Assembly: GCA_002720975.1 (NCBI GenBank)
Contig: PBIX01000107.1
Coordinates: 1-32,969 of the forward strand
From: Planctomycetota bacterium
GTDB taxonomy: Bacteria; Planctomycetota; UBA1135; GCA-002686595
DNA: 32,969 nt
Reading direction: 5' to 3'
Part shown: in pieces, positions 8,906 through 17,072 of the stretch
Layout: every line of letters starts with the position of its first letter
Numbering within the stretch: the first letter of the stretch is position 1
The notes under the pieces: model-generated
Told to the model about the DNA's origin: nothing
What the model saw: only the letters and a program-made list of their open reading frames with translations
Database searches by the model: none
Translations under genes and position numbers: made by a program

Positions 8906-10111
8906 GTGAAATTCTGCATGGTGACGACCTTCTACCCGCCCTATAGCTTCGGCGGGGATGGGGCGTTCGTGCAGCAGTTGGCACGGGATCTGGTCCGGGC
9001 CGGGCATGAGGTGCACGTGGTGCACTGCACGGATGCCTGGCGCGTTGTGTCTGGCCAGAGCGAGCCCGTAGAAGCTGCCGATACATCGGACGGGGTTGTC
9101 GTGCATCGCCTGCGTAGTCGATTCGGCAAGCTCTCGCCTCTCGTCACCCAGCAGACGGGTCGGCCTAGTTTCAAGACGTCCGAGTTGAAACGAATCCTCT
9201 CGGACGGTTTCGACGTGATCAATTTCCACAACATCTCGCTGGTGGGCGGTCCTGGGGTGCTGGGTATGGGTGCGGCCACTCGCGTCTTCACCCTTCATGA
9301 ACACTGGTGGGTTTGTCCCACGCACATCCTCTACAAGTACACCGGTGAGCTCTGTGAGGAGCGCGCCTGTTTGCGATGCACGCTGGCTCACCGCAGGCCA
9401 CCCCAGCTGTGGCGCGGGGCGCAAGCTTGGATGGGCCGCTGTCTGTCAAACGTGGATCTCGTGGTCAGTCCAAGTGAGTTCACTGCAAGCCACCACCGAG
9501 AGTGGATGAAGAAGGCGGGGGTGGATGTGCCCATGCGGGTGATTCCGGAGTACTCCATCCCTCTGGATGGTGGAGGGTCTCCACCCGCCGATCTGCCAGA
9601 GCGCTTCTTTCTCTACGTGGGTCGACTCTCGGCAGCCAAAGGTGTCGATAGCCTCCTCGCGGCTTTCGCTCAGCGTCCGGACTACCCACTTATCGTAGTG
9701 GGGGAGCCCGACGGGGGTGGCCCGCTTCCCCTTGCCGGTTCCAATGTGCGATTCACCGGACGGGTGCCTCGAGAGAAACTGAGCGCCTACTATGCCGCTG
9801 CCGAAGCCTTGGTATTTCCATCTATCTGTGCCGAAACTTTTGGGCTCACCGCCGCCGAGGCACTCTCCTGTGGGACGGCAGTCATCGCTCGAGCCAGCGG
9901 TGGAGTGCAAGAGGTGGTGGCCCCGGATGTGGGCACCCTCTACTCCGACGAACCGGGCCTGCTGCGTGACCTCGATCGCATCTGGAGTGATCCGACGCTG
10001 GCTCAGCGGATGGGTCAGGAGGGTCGCAGGCGGCACGAGCAGTGCTACACACCCGCCTTGTACCTGCAGCGCTACTTGGACGCTCTCCAGGAAACACGTT
10101 CCCGTGTATAA
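8906..10111 (+). CDS. Glycosyltransferase family 4 (GT-B)
   Basis: 401 residues starting at GTG 8906 with GGAGG at 8895-8899. The N-terminal Rossmann domain has the GT4 opening (TTFYPPYSFGGDGAFVQQLA, residues ~6-25). The C-terminal donor domain has FLYVGRLSAAKGVDSLLAAF and the E-x7-E motif in CAETFGLTAAEALSCG (residues ~308-323), which holds the nucleotide sugar. A Cys-rich insertion follows HEHWWVC: Cys pairs in CEERACLRC (~150-160), a known variant in GT4 enzymes that may bind a metal. It probably adds a sugar to a growing surface glycan in the cytosol. 143 bases without a recognised feature separate it from the FAD enzyme, and its stop overlaps the start of the next gene. Sugar specificity cannot be read. 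Confidence 0.94.
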   Translation: MKFCMVTTFYPPYSFGGDGAFVQQLARDLVRAGHEVHVVHCTDAWRVVSGQSEPVEAADTSDGVVVHRLRSRFGKLSPLVTQQTGRPSFKTSELKRILSDGFDVINFHNISLVGGPGVLGMGAATRVFTLHEHWWVCPTHILYKYTGELCEERACLRCTLAHRRPPQLWRGAQAWMGRCLSNVDLVVSPSEFTASHHREWMKKAGVDVPMRVIPEYSIPLDGGGSPPADLPERFFLYVGRLSAAKGVDSLLAAFAQRPDYPLIVVGEPDGGGPLPLAGSNVRFTGRVPREKLSAYYAAAEALVFPSICAETFGLTAAEALSCGTAVIARASGGVQEVVAPDVGTLYSDEPGLLRDLDRIWSDPTLAQRMGQEGRRRHEQCYTPALYLQRYLDALQETRSRV

Positions 10112-11117
10112 CCGGGTCGTGCGAACTGCGACCCGTTGCATTGGCGTTCCCCTTCTTCTGTTGAGTCTCACCGGGGCTCACGGAATGGCGCCGCGGTTGG
10201 ACTTGCCCCCGCTGCAGGCCGACAAGTGGCTGAACTGGGTGGGTGAGGACCCCACCCTGAAAGGCCTGGCGGGGCGCGCGGTCATGTTGCATTTCTTCGT
10301 GTGCGAGGAACCCGAGAAGTCCAATTGGCTCGGCCTGATCCGATTCCACCGGGAGTTCGTGGATCGGGGGCTCGTGATTCTGGCGGTGACGCCGGACTCC
10401 GATTCTGCAGTCAAGCAGTTGCTCAAGCTCTACCCACTCCCCTTTGCCATCGGGACGGGTAGTGCCATGGCCGGAGCCTGGAGCATGGACACCTATGGTC
10501 AAGTGCTGATCGACCATCAGGGTGAGGAATTTTATCGGGTGGGCGCAAGCAATGGTGTGTGGAACGGCAAGCTGCGGAAGAGTGTGAACGGGTCTCGGTC
10601 AGCGGGGGGAGCGGCCTATCGACAGCTGACGGTCTCGCTCGAGCCGCTGCGCGGGACCAAGCGCGCGGTGACCGCCCTGGCCAAGGGAGAGTTGGCCAAG
10701 GCCCTCGGATACCTCGAGGCCATTCAGGCCAAAGAGGACGGCGAACTTGCGGCCCAGGCCAAGACCCTTGCCGACCAGACCCGCGAGCATCTGGCGCGTG
10801 TGCTCGAGCAGATCGAAGAGTCTCTCGCCGCGGGCGAAGCCGTCCTGGCCCAGACGGCTCTCGAAGCCCTGACCAAGGATCTCAAGAGGCATCCAGCTGG
10901 TAAACCCTTCTTGGAGCTGGCCGCCAAACTCGAGGACGACGAAGAGCACCAGACCGAATTGGAGGCGGCGAAGGTCTACGACAACCTCGTCGAGTCGTTC
11001 TTCCGGATGGGGTACGGGAAGAACGAGAAACGCTTCCAGACCATGGTCAAGGACTTCCCAGGGACTCGAGCCGCGGAGAAGATGCGCAACTACTGGCTTG
11101 GAATGCTCTGGAAGTGA
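10104..11117 (+). CDS. Exported thioredoxin-fold-like protein with helical C-terminal region
   Basis: 337 residues. The GTG at 10104 overlaps the stop of the glycosyltransferase by 8 bases; AGGA lies 11 bases upstream. Residues ~10-30 form a signal peptide (CIGVPLLLLSLTGAHG). Residues ~40-150 resemble the TlpA/AhpC thioredoxin fold: AVMLHFFVCEEPEKS at the active-site position, then LVILAVTPDSD and YGQVLIDHQGE. Only one Cys is present where WCxxC is usual, so classical dithiol redox chemistry is unlikely. The rest is charged and Ala/Leu/Glu-rich, probably TPR-like or coiled-coil, including a run of ~100 helical residues (AKGELAKALGYLEAI). It ends 1 base before the stop of the convergent GT2 gene. 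Function is unknown; a periplasmic partner of the glycan cluster is inferred from position. Confidence 0.78.
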   Translation: MYNRVVRTATRCIGVPLLLLSLTGAHGMAPRLDLPPLQADKWLNWVGEDPTLKGLAGRAVMLHFFVCEEPEKSNWLGLIRFHREFVDRGLVILAVTPDSDSAVKQLLKLYPLPFAIGTGSAMAGAWSMDTYGQVLIDHQGEEFYRVGASNGVWNGKLRKSVNGSRSAGGAAYRQLTVSLEPLRGTKRAVTALAKGELAKALGYLEAIQAKEDGELAAQAKTLADQTREHLARVLEQIEESLAAGEAVLAQTALEALTKDLKRHPAGKPFLELAAKLEDDEEHQTELEAAKVYDNLVESFFRMGYGKNEKRFQTMVKDFPGTRAAEKMRNYWLGMLWK

Positions 11118-11118
11118 C

Positions 11119-12126
11119 TCAGGATGTGGTGCGGGCTCTGCCCGATCGCAGGCGGGCTTCGATCTGGCAGTAGATGAAGCACAGGACGCTGTAGTGGTAG
11201 TACAACTGGTGCAGGAACAGTCCCGCGAGCACGTGCACCATTCCGTTGCGGCGACCGATCAAGCAGAACAAGCCGCGGTTGACGTAGAACGCGAGGGCCA
11301 ACAAGGTTGCGCTCAAGGCCCAGATGCGTGTGTCCCAGCAACCGGCTATCAGAGAGAGCGTGAGGATTCCCGAGAGGCCCGCCTTCAACTTCTCCGCCGG
11401 ACTGACGTTCAGGTTGGTCTCCCCCCCTCTCTGCTCGATGATCATGCGCGTCCAGGGGAGGGCGCGCCCGAAAATGTCCGTGACGACCATGTTGTGCAGA
11501 GACCAGCGCTTGAGATGCGTGCAGAGCATGTTCTTGTCCAGCAGGATGCGGCCACCCTGCTCGCGGAGGCGATAGCCGAGGTCAATGTCCTCGACCATGG
11601 GGCGCGGAAACTGCGCCGAATTGAATCCGCCCACGTCCAGGTAGGCCTGCCGCACCACTGCCCCACAACCACTCCAGAAGGTTGTCGCCTCGCGCTCTCC
11701 GTGTTGGTGCACCCAGTGGTGGCGCAGATTGACGTATTGGGACACCAGGCTGCGGTGGGGCGGACGGTCGTTGTAGGAGCCGAACATGGCTACCCAGCCC
11801 TCGTCACTGCTGAGCTGCTCGCATACGCGAGCCGGGACGTCGTCGTGCAAGATCACGTCCGAATCCACGAAGAGCACCAATTCCCCTTGCGCCTCTGCGA
11901 CCCCCGTGTTGCGCGCCTTGGCGGGTCCCAGGCACTTGCCGCCCGATGACATCACTCGGGCTCCCAGTTTGCGGCACAGTTCCGGGCCCCCGTCCGTGGA
12001 GCCATCGTCGACCACCACCAACTCCAGGGCGGTACCCTCGCTGATCGCGGCAAGCAGGGGCTGCAGCACGCGCGGGAGATCGGCCCCGGCGTTGTACAGG
12101 GGCATGACGATGCTGAGGGACTTCAT
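11119..12126 (-). CDS. Glycosyltransferase family 2 (GT-A)
   Basis: 335 residues. The GT-A domain fills the first ~230: LSIVMPLYNAG, VVVDDGSTDGGPELC (nucleotide binding), FVDSDVILHDD (metal-binding D-x-D) and the acceptor-side VEDIDLGYRLREQGG. HLKRWSLHNM corresponds to the region after the catalytic base. The last ~90 residues hold two or three hydrophobic stretches (LSGILTLSLIAGCWD; ALSATLLALAFYVN; a third before the end), so the enzyme is probably membrane-attached and may act on a lipid-linked acceptor. Its start overlaps the deacetylase stop in ATGA, so the two are translationally coupled on the minus strand. The donor sugar is unknown. Confidence 0.94.
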   Translation of the reverse strand: MKSLSIVMPLYNAGADLPRVLQPLLAAISEGTALELVVVDDGSTDGGPELCRKLGARVMSSGGKCLGPAKARNTGVAEAQGELVLFVDSDVILHDDVPARVCEQLSSDEGWVAMFGSYNDRPPHRSLVSQYVNLRHHWVHQHGEREATTFWSGCGAVVRQAYLDVGGFNSAQFPRPMVEDIDLGYRLREQGGRILLDKNMLCTHLKRWSLHNMVVTDIFGRALPWTRMIIEQRGGETNLNVSPAEKLKAGLSGILTLSLIAGCWDTRIWALSATLLALAFYVNRGLFCLIGRRNGMVHVLAGLFLHQLYYHYSVLCFIYCQIEARLRSGRARTTS

Positions 12127-12860
12127 CTGCGTAGGTGGCTGGCTACATTGCGTAGTGCAGCTCGCCCTTTCAGGTAGGTTCGCGTGCGTGCTCCGAAGAT
12201 GGGTGCCCAGCGCCTGGGTTCCCGCAGGTAGTAGGCATCCACACGTGGGAGCAGGAGCGGGTCATCGTTGGCCTCCAGCCAGCGCATGTCCGTGGTCGTA
12301 GCGGTGCCGTAGTGCTTGCGAACAGCCTCCGTCGTGGACGACTTGTAGGTGCCGTAGGGGTAGGAGAAATGTCGCACGCCTTGCTGTAGCTCGTCTTCCA
12401 GCTGTCTCTTGCTGTTTGCCAGTTCCCGTTCCAGCTCTTCTTCCGTCAGGTCTGCCAGGTGGGGGTGTTCCACTGTGTGGCTGCCCAGCTCAAATCCCGC
12501 CGCCTGCAGCTCGCGCAATTGAGACCAGTCCATGAGGTCAAGTTCCGGAGCTTCTGCCCCCTGCGTCGGCCAGCGATTGGTACGGCCAACCCAACCCGTG
12601 ACCACGTACAACAGGGCCGGCACGCCCAGCTCCGCCAGCAGTGGCAGCGCGTGCTCGTGTACGGAGCTGAACCCATCGTCAAAGGTCAGTAGTGCCCGTG
12701 GCTGACCGCTTGTACCTTCCTCCCGCAGCATCTCGTCCAGGCCCACCAGGGCCACACCCTCTTCCAGCAACCCCTCCACCACTTGCCGGAACTCGTCGGG
12801 GTTGTACGAGACAACCGACCCACTCGTATCCAGGGAGTGAAAGGTGAGGATCAGGTCCAT
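12123..12860 (-). CDS. Polysaccharide deacetylase (NodB/CE4 family)
   Basis: 245 residues with the full CE4 motif set: TFDDG (catalytic base and metal Asp, ~75-79), SHTVEHPHL (metal His pair, ~140-148) and SYPYGTY (~180). LLPRVDAYY near the C-terminus is another family segment. CE4 enzymes remove N- or O-acetyl groups from glycans. No clear signal peptide is visible, because LILTFHSL begins the catalytic fold directly, so it may act on a cytosolic or lipid-linked precursor. The ATGA overlap with the GT2 gene suggests one substrate handled in sequence. The ATG at 12860 lacks a strong Shine-Dalgarno. Confidence 0.94.
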   Translation of the reverse strand: MDLILTFHSLDTSGSVVSYNPDEFRQVVEGLLEEGVALVGLDEMLREEGTSGQPRALLTFDDGFSSVHEHALPLLAELGVPALLYVVTGWVGRTNRWPTQGAEAPELDLMDWSQLRELQAAGFELGSHTVEHPHLADLTEEELERELANSKRQLEDELQQGVRHFSYPYGTYKSSTTEAVRKHYGTATTTDMRWLEANDDPLLLPRVDAYYLREPRRWAPIFGARTRTYLKGRAALRNVASHLRR

Positions 12861-13403
12861 TGGCTCGCGCAGGGGGGCATCGATCGTGTGTGGGCGGTCC
12901 TCTCAGGCTGGCCCGCAGTCTTGAATCGGACGTTTCCGGGGCTATCTTGCGGGCCAACTGGCCGGGCAGGAGCCGCCTCACCCGGTCCGTGGAGGCATTT
13001 TCCAGGGTATCTGACCCCATAGACCGTCGCACCAGACCAGATCCGCATCCCTAGGAATCACTACAACTATCGAGGGGAATGGCTCTCACGGGCCCCAGGG
13101 ACGCCCTCCTGACACACGAACGTCCAGCAGGGGTAGTCCCTTTTCTGGGGTGGAGCTAAGATTCGCGCTCACTTGAAGGGCTGATTCCTTCGGAGATCCG
13201 CGTGGCCCACTGGGTTCCCGGATAACGTGCGTTGCACGACCCGTCAGAGTCAGCTCGCCGAGGGGAGGATATCCGACGCCCACAGTGGGCGGCGAAGAGC
13301 CTTCCCGACCTGAATAGCAACATGCTCGATTCGTCACTTCTCGTTCCGAACACTTCTGTGCCAGTGCCAGTAGAGACGTCTCGCTAACCTAAGATTGATA
13401 CCC
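12861..13403. other. Long intergenic region between divergent deacetylase and RRM genes
   Basis: 543 bases with no gene recognised. Short frames on both strands look random. The right half holds a cluster of perfect inverted repeats, listed separately. Promoters for the deacetylase-GT2 pair (minus) and for the RRM gene (plus) must lie here, but no convincing -35/-10 pair was found. A long structured 5' leader for the RRM gene is the likeliest content. Confidence 0.5.
13226..13382. promoter_or_regulatory. Cluster of perfect inverted repeats upstream of the RRM gene
   Basis: Four perfect inverted repeats lie in 157 bases: CGTGC-gtt-GCACG (13226-13238), GGATATCC (13267-13274), CGCCCAC-a-GTGGGCG (13277-13291) and GAGACGTCTC (13373-13382). 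The 15-base one looks most like a dimeric-repressor operator; the first could be an RNA hairpin. No matching regulator is known here. Confidence 0.4.
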
Positions 13404-13712
<309 letters not shown>

Positions 13713-13739
13713 ACCACTTCTCCACTGAAGTATTGAGTG

Positions 13740-13779
13740 AAGACCGCGCGAGCCTCAGGCTTGGGCGGTCTTCCTCTTT
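13740..13779 (+). terminator. Stem-loop terminator after the RRM gene, abutting queC
   Basis: AAGACCGC (13740-13747) pairs perfectly with GCGGTCTT (13765-13772). An inner AGCC-tca-GGCT stem is separated by a 3x3 internal loop. CCTCTTTG follows. The tail is only moderately T-rich. It ends 9 bases before the queC ATG, so it could also act as an attenuator. Confidence 0.65.
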
Positions 13780-13788
13780 GTGGCGATC

Positions 13789-14499
13789 ATGAACTCTACA
13801 CCCAAAGCCGTCTGTCTCCTCTCAGGGGGCATGGACTCGGCCGTGACCCTGGCGGAAGCCCGAGCGAAGGGAAGGGAGGTCTACGCCCTCTCTTTTCAAT
13901 ACGGCCAGCGTCACCAGATAGAGTTGGAGGCTGCGGCACGCGTGGCCCACGAGGGAGGAGCCGCCGAGTGGCGTACAGTCACCTTGGACCTGGCTGCCCT
14001 GGGGGGCTCATCGCTGACCGACGACCTACCCGTGCCCAAAGACCGCGCCCAGGAGGACATCGGACAGGGCGTGCCTTCCACCTACGTTCCGGCCCGTAAC
14101 ACGGTGTTCTTGTCAGTGGCCCTTGGCTGGGCCGAGATTCTGGGAGCGGACGAGATCTTCCTGGGAGTCAACGCGGTCGACTACTCCGGCTACCCCGACT
14201 GTCGACCCGAATTCCTACGTGCATTTGAGGAGATGGCGCAGCTGGCAACGGCGGCAGGCACGGAGAGCGGGACGCGAGTCCATATTCGGGCCCCTCTCCT
14301 CAATCTGGACAAGGCCGCCATCGTGCGTCGCGCAGCCGAGCTGGGTGTGGATCTGGGTCTGACCCACACCTGCTACGACCCCGTCCTGAAAGGGGACCTT
14401 CATCTGGCCTGCGGCCGCTGCGACGCCTGTAGGTTGCGTCTCAAAGGATTCAAGGAGGCGGGCGGTTCCGACCCCCTGCCCTACGCTGAGCAACCCTAG
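13789..14499 (+). CDS. queC: 7-cyano-7-deazaguanine synthase (queuosine pathway)
   Basis: 236 residues. QueC converts 7-carboxy-7-deazaguanine to preQ0 using ATP and ammonia, in the cytosol, for tRNA queuosine. The PP-loop motif LSGGMDS is at residues 12-18, followed by FQYGQRH and [10 protein letters not shown]. The zinc site is complete: C195 (HTCYDP), C208, C211 and C214 (CGRCDAC). Length matches the family. The ATG at 13789 is chosen; a GTG at 13780 would add three residues and sits directly against the upstream stem-loop. No Shine-Dalgarno is seen. No other queuosine gene is in the window. The leader does not match a preQ1-I riboswitch. Confidence 0.97.
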   Translation: MNSTPKAVCLLSGGMDSAVTLAEARAKGREVYALSFQYGQRHQIELEAAARVAHEGGAAEWRTVTLDLAALGGSSLTDDLPVPKDRAQEDIGQGVPSTYVPARNTVFLSVALGWAEILGADEIFLGVNAVDYSGYPDCRPEFLRAFEEMAQLATAAGTESGTRVHIRAPLLNLDKAAIVRRAAELGVDLGLTHTCYDPVLKGDLHLACGRCDACRLRLKGFKEAGGSDPLPYAEQP

Positions 14500-14517
14500 A
14501 GGTGTGACATCTCCTCC

Positions 14518-14800
14518 ATGAGTCACCCCTCTCCAAGATTCCTGACCCTCGCTATCTAACCGTCGTTTCGTTGGGCGTTGCTGCGGTTGTTGTCTCCCGG
14601 TACGCAGCGGACGAGGGTGAAGTCCTGGACTTTCAGGTCGTCGACGAGCGGGTCGTTGACAAGGCCTCGCGGAACGCCGCAGAACGCGCTGCGCTGGAGA
14701 GTGCGGAAGGCCACCTCTTGAGAGCTTCCCTCGGCGAGGAGATCGTTCGAGAAATGAGGCCTCTCAAGGATGGCACAGGGGCCGCGCGTGTTAGGAGAGC
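14518..14800 (+). pseudogene. Probable frameshifted, truncated gene remnant
   Basis: Downstream of queC, ATG 14518 opens a short peptide (MSHPSPRFLTLAI) that stops at 14557-14559. The adjacent frame, open from 14508, then continues as VVSLGVAAVVVSRYAADEGE and on to about EMRPLKDGTG, at roughly 14780. This stretch has the coding look of its neighbours: G dominates codon position 1, and the composition is amphipathic, with a helix-like segment VDERVVDKASRNAAERAAL. Joining the two frames would give an N-terminal signal or anchor plus a charged region. No start codon but a TTG at 14571 serves the second frame alone. Family not recognised; a faint likeness to the extracellular start of PgpH-type proteins is not trusted. 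The remainder of the region to 14822 looks non-coding. It could also be chance. Confidence 0.4.
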
Positions 14801-14822
14801 TTCTCGGGCCAAGTCGTGCAGC

Positions 14823-16799
14823 TCATCGACCTGCGTCAGTGGAGGGTTTCAGTTGTCTGCCGGAAGAGGAGGCTATGCTTGCCCGGTGGAAGCGATTCTC
14901 ACGCAGTAGTTGGCTTGTCACCTGAATCAGGGCACGAAGGCGTTGCTCTACAGCTTCTTCGTCAAACGCCTCGCTGGTGGCCTTGGAGGTCACCGTGTGG
15001 CGCAGGTTGTGGACGAGGTACCCGGAATCTTCGACTCTCAGGATGAGGCTGCCCTTCTGACAGAGCGCCCCGTGTTCCTCGGGTAGGGGCCTGAGCAGGG
15101 AGCGGCCGATGGCCGAGTAGGAGGAAGACCATCCAGTTGCATCGCAAAGTGTGGGCAGCAGGTCTGTCTGGCCACACACCTTGTCCTGAATGCCGGGTCG
15201 GATCCCGGGACCGATGAGTAGCGCGGGGATGTGGAACAATCCGGCTTCGTTACCCGGTGAGACGTAGCTACGCATCACATGGTCGGATGTGATCAAGAAA
15301 ACCGTGTTCTCGAAGTAGCCGGCATGCTTGGTCTGCTCAATGAACCGGCCGAGACACGCGTCGGAGTAGGATAGGCTGGCCAAGTAGTCGGAGTTGATTC
15401 CTTCGGCGGAGAAGTCCGGCTTGAAGCCAGCGGGCACCTGATAGGGCTCATGGGTGGAGACGGTGAAGCAGAAGCTCAGAAACGGATCTGCACCCTTCAT
15501 GTTCACTCGGTTGAGTTCGTCGAAGAGATCCTGGTCCCACACCCCCCACATTTCCATCGCTTCGTGTCCCGTATTGCGGACGATGTCCTCCATACCCATG
15601 TACTCGTCGAAGCCAGCGAGGGCGGCAATGGCGTCGAGGCGAAAGGAGGAGCGCTTCGCACCGCGCAGGAAGTGCGTCCTATAACCATCTTGCTTGGCGA
15701 TGTGCCCGAGGAAGGACAGTTCGCTCTGCTCCAGACCGCGTCCCATCCAAGGAAATTGCGGAAGGGAAGGGACGCCCGCGAGGACGGCGGATAGGCCCTG
15801 AATGCTCAGTTGGCCGGCGCAGTACATTTGCGTAAACAGCAGCCCCTTGCTGGCGAGCGCGTCAAAATGCGGAGTCGCACCGAGTGGTGGTAATCCGGCC
15901 GCCTCGCGGATCGAGTCGACGTAGTGCGACCCCCAGCTCTCAAGCACTATGACGACAACGTTTGGCTGACTGCCGCCTCCAGTCCGATCCCGCTGCAATG
16001 GGAAGTTGTTGTCTACAGGGGCCTCAGAGTCCAGGTCGAGGATCAGTCCGCGGGCCACCTCGACAGCTTCGTTGTCGGGCATATATGCGGTGGCTTGGGA
16101 GCGACTGTTCCGTAGCGAGTGATAGAGAGAGAAAGGAGCGTTGAGCTCCAGGTACCCGCGTGCCAGTGATCCGGACTCGAAGGAGTTGACGATATTGAGA
16201 GGCTTGCCGTGGATGCCACCTCTCACACCAAGGCCGAGCAGGACCAGCGAGATCGGAAAGGCGAGCCAGGAAGGGCGTCGTCCACCGCACACCCCTTCAT
16301 CCCAGGACTCGAGCTTCGACCAGCAGAGAGCAACCCCGAATGGCAGCAGGATCGTCACCAACAACTGAGCTGGGTATTCTGAGAAGGCCATGGCTGCCAG
16401 GGCCCCGAACTCGGATTCACTGGCCGCAACCTCGAATCCAAGGTGGCGATGGACCAGGCCGAAATAGGTGAGGTCGATGACCACAACCATGACCCCGACA
16501 CAGGTCAGTAAGAGGCTCATGCGGCTCCAGACATACTGCCAAGGTCGACTTGCGCTCCAGCGGAACGGGAGCATGAGCATCAGCACAGGCAGCCCGACAA
16601 AGGTCGCCACAATGGAGGCGTCGAATCGAAGTCCCCGAAAGAGAGAACCGCAGATCTCCACGGGGTCCAGCTCGCCGAAATCGGAGCCGTTGAGGAGGAG
16701 AAGGGTGATCCGTGCAAGCCCCAAGAAGACAAGATTGAGGCCGAGGATCCAGAGGGGCCGGACCACTGTGCGGGTCTGGTGCGCAAGCCTGTTCCTCAT
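14823..16799 (-). CDS. LTA-synthase/MdoB-like membrane phosphotransferase (sulfatase fold)
   Basis: 658 residues. The first ~210 hold about five membrane helices (for example LNLVFLGLARITLLLL, LLLTCVGVMVVVIDLTYF). The rest is an extracytoplasmic sulfatase-fold domain: VVVIVLESWGSHY (metal Glu, ~280), AGQLSIQGLSAVLAGVPSLP holding the nucleophile position, FTVSTHEPYQVP, and TSDHVMRSY at the second metal site. Relatives transfer phosphoglycerol or phosphoethanolamine to glycans or lipids. The nucleophile position reads Ser332 rather than Thr, and SDHG is SDHV. The ATG has AAGGA about 9 bases upstream. The last ~25 residues (after TSQLLRENR) look like read-through. The substrate is unknown; an envelope-decorating role fits the nearby glycan genes. 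Confidence 0.9.
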   Translation of the reverse strand: MRNRLAHQTRTVVRPLWILGLNLVFLGLARITLLLLNGSDFGELDPVEICGSLFRGLRFDASIVATFVGLPVLMLMLPFRWSASRPWQYVWSRMSLLLTCVGVMVVVIDLTYFGLVHRHLGFEVAASESEFGALAAMAFSEYPAQLLVTILLPFGVALCWSKLESWDEGVCGGRRPSWLAFPISLVLLGLGVRGGIHGKPLNIVNSFESGSLARGYLELNAPFSLYHSLRNSRSQATAYMPDNEAVEVARGLILDLDSEAPVDNNFPLQRDRTGGGSQPNVVVIVLESWGSHYVDSIREAAGLPPLGATPHFDALASKGLLFTQMYCAGQLSIQGLSAVLAGVPSLPQFPWMGRGLEQSELSFLGHIAKQDGYRTHFLRGAKRSSFRLDAIAALAGFDEYMGMEDIVRNTGHEAMEMWGVWDQDLFDELNRVNMKGADPFLSFCFTVSTHEPYQVPAGFKPDFSAEGINSDYLASLSYSDACLGRFIEQTKHAGYFENTVFLITSDHVMRSYVSPGNEAGLFHIPALLIGPGIRPGIQDKVCGQTDLLPTLCDATGWSSSYSAIGRSLLRPLPEEHGALCQKGSLILRVEDSGYLVHNLRHTVTSKATSEAFDEEAVEQRLRALIQVTSQLLRENRFHRASIASSSGRQLKPSTDAGR

Positions 16800-17072
16800 T
16801 GAGCGTATCCTTGCTTATCGGGTGGGGGGACTCAACGAGATCTGCTCAATTGCGGGCATGCCCTCCGGTGGGTTGCCCGGAACGGGAGACATACACCAGA
16901 GGACCCTTGCCCGCCCGAGAAAGGGGGGTGCCCTCCTCTCTACTGCGACCACTTCTTCCCATCCCACTCTTCCAACCTGGCACGGTTCTCCGGCATCGCG
17001 GTCGAAGTCCCGCAGCCCTCGCACTTGAAAGGGCAATGGCAGAGCGGTTCTGACTCCGTACCATGGGCTGCC

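Noticed and set aside
6220-12860. Defence or mobile island
   Set aside because: No nuclease, methylase, integrase, transposase or att-like repeat is present; the genes fit envelope-glycan metabolism.
13713-13788. preQ1 riboswitch ahead of queC
   Set aside because: The region is filled by a perfect terminator-like hairpin and lacks the A-rich tail and short pseudoknot pattern of preQ1-I.
14571-14909. Intact 112-codon gene after queC
   Set aside because: It has only a TTG start, no ribosome site, and its last third overlaps the convergent LTA-synthase-like gene with non-protein-like sequence; a remnant fits better.
16468-17028. Plus-strand frame over the start of the LTA-synthase-like gene
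   Set aside because: It lies antisense to the membrane helices of that gene and has the Ser/Arg/Pro-rich look of a shadow frame.
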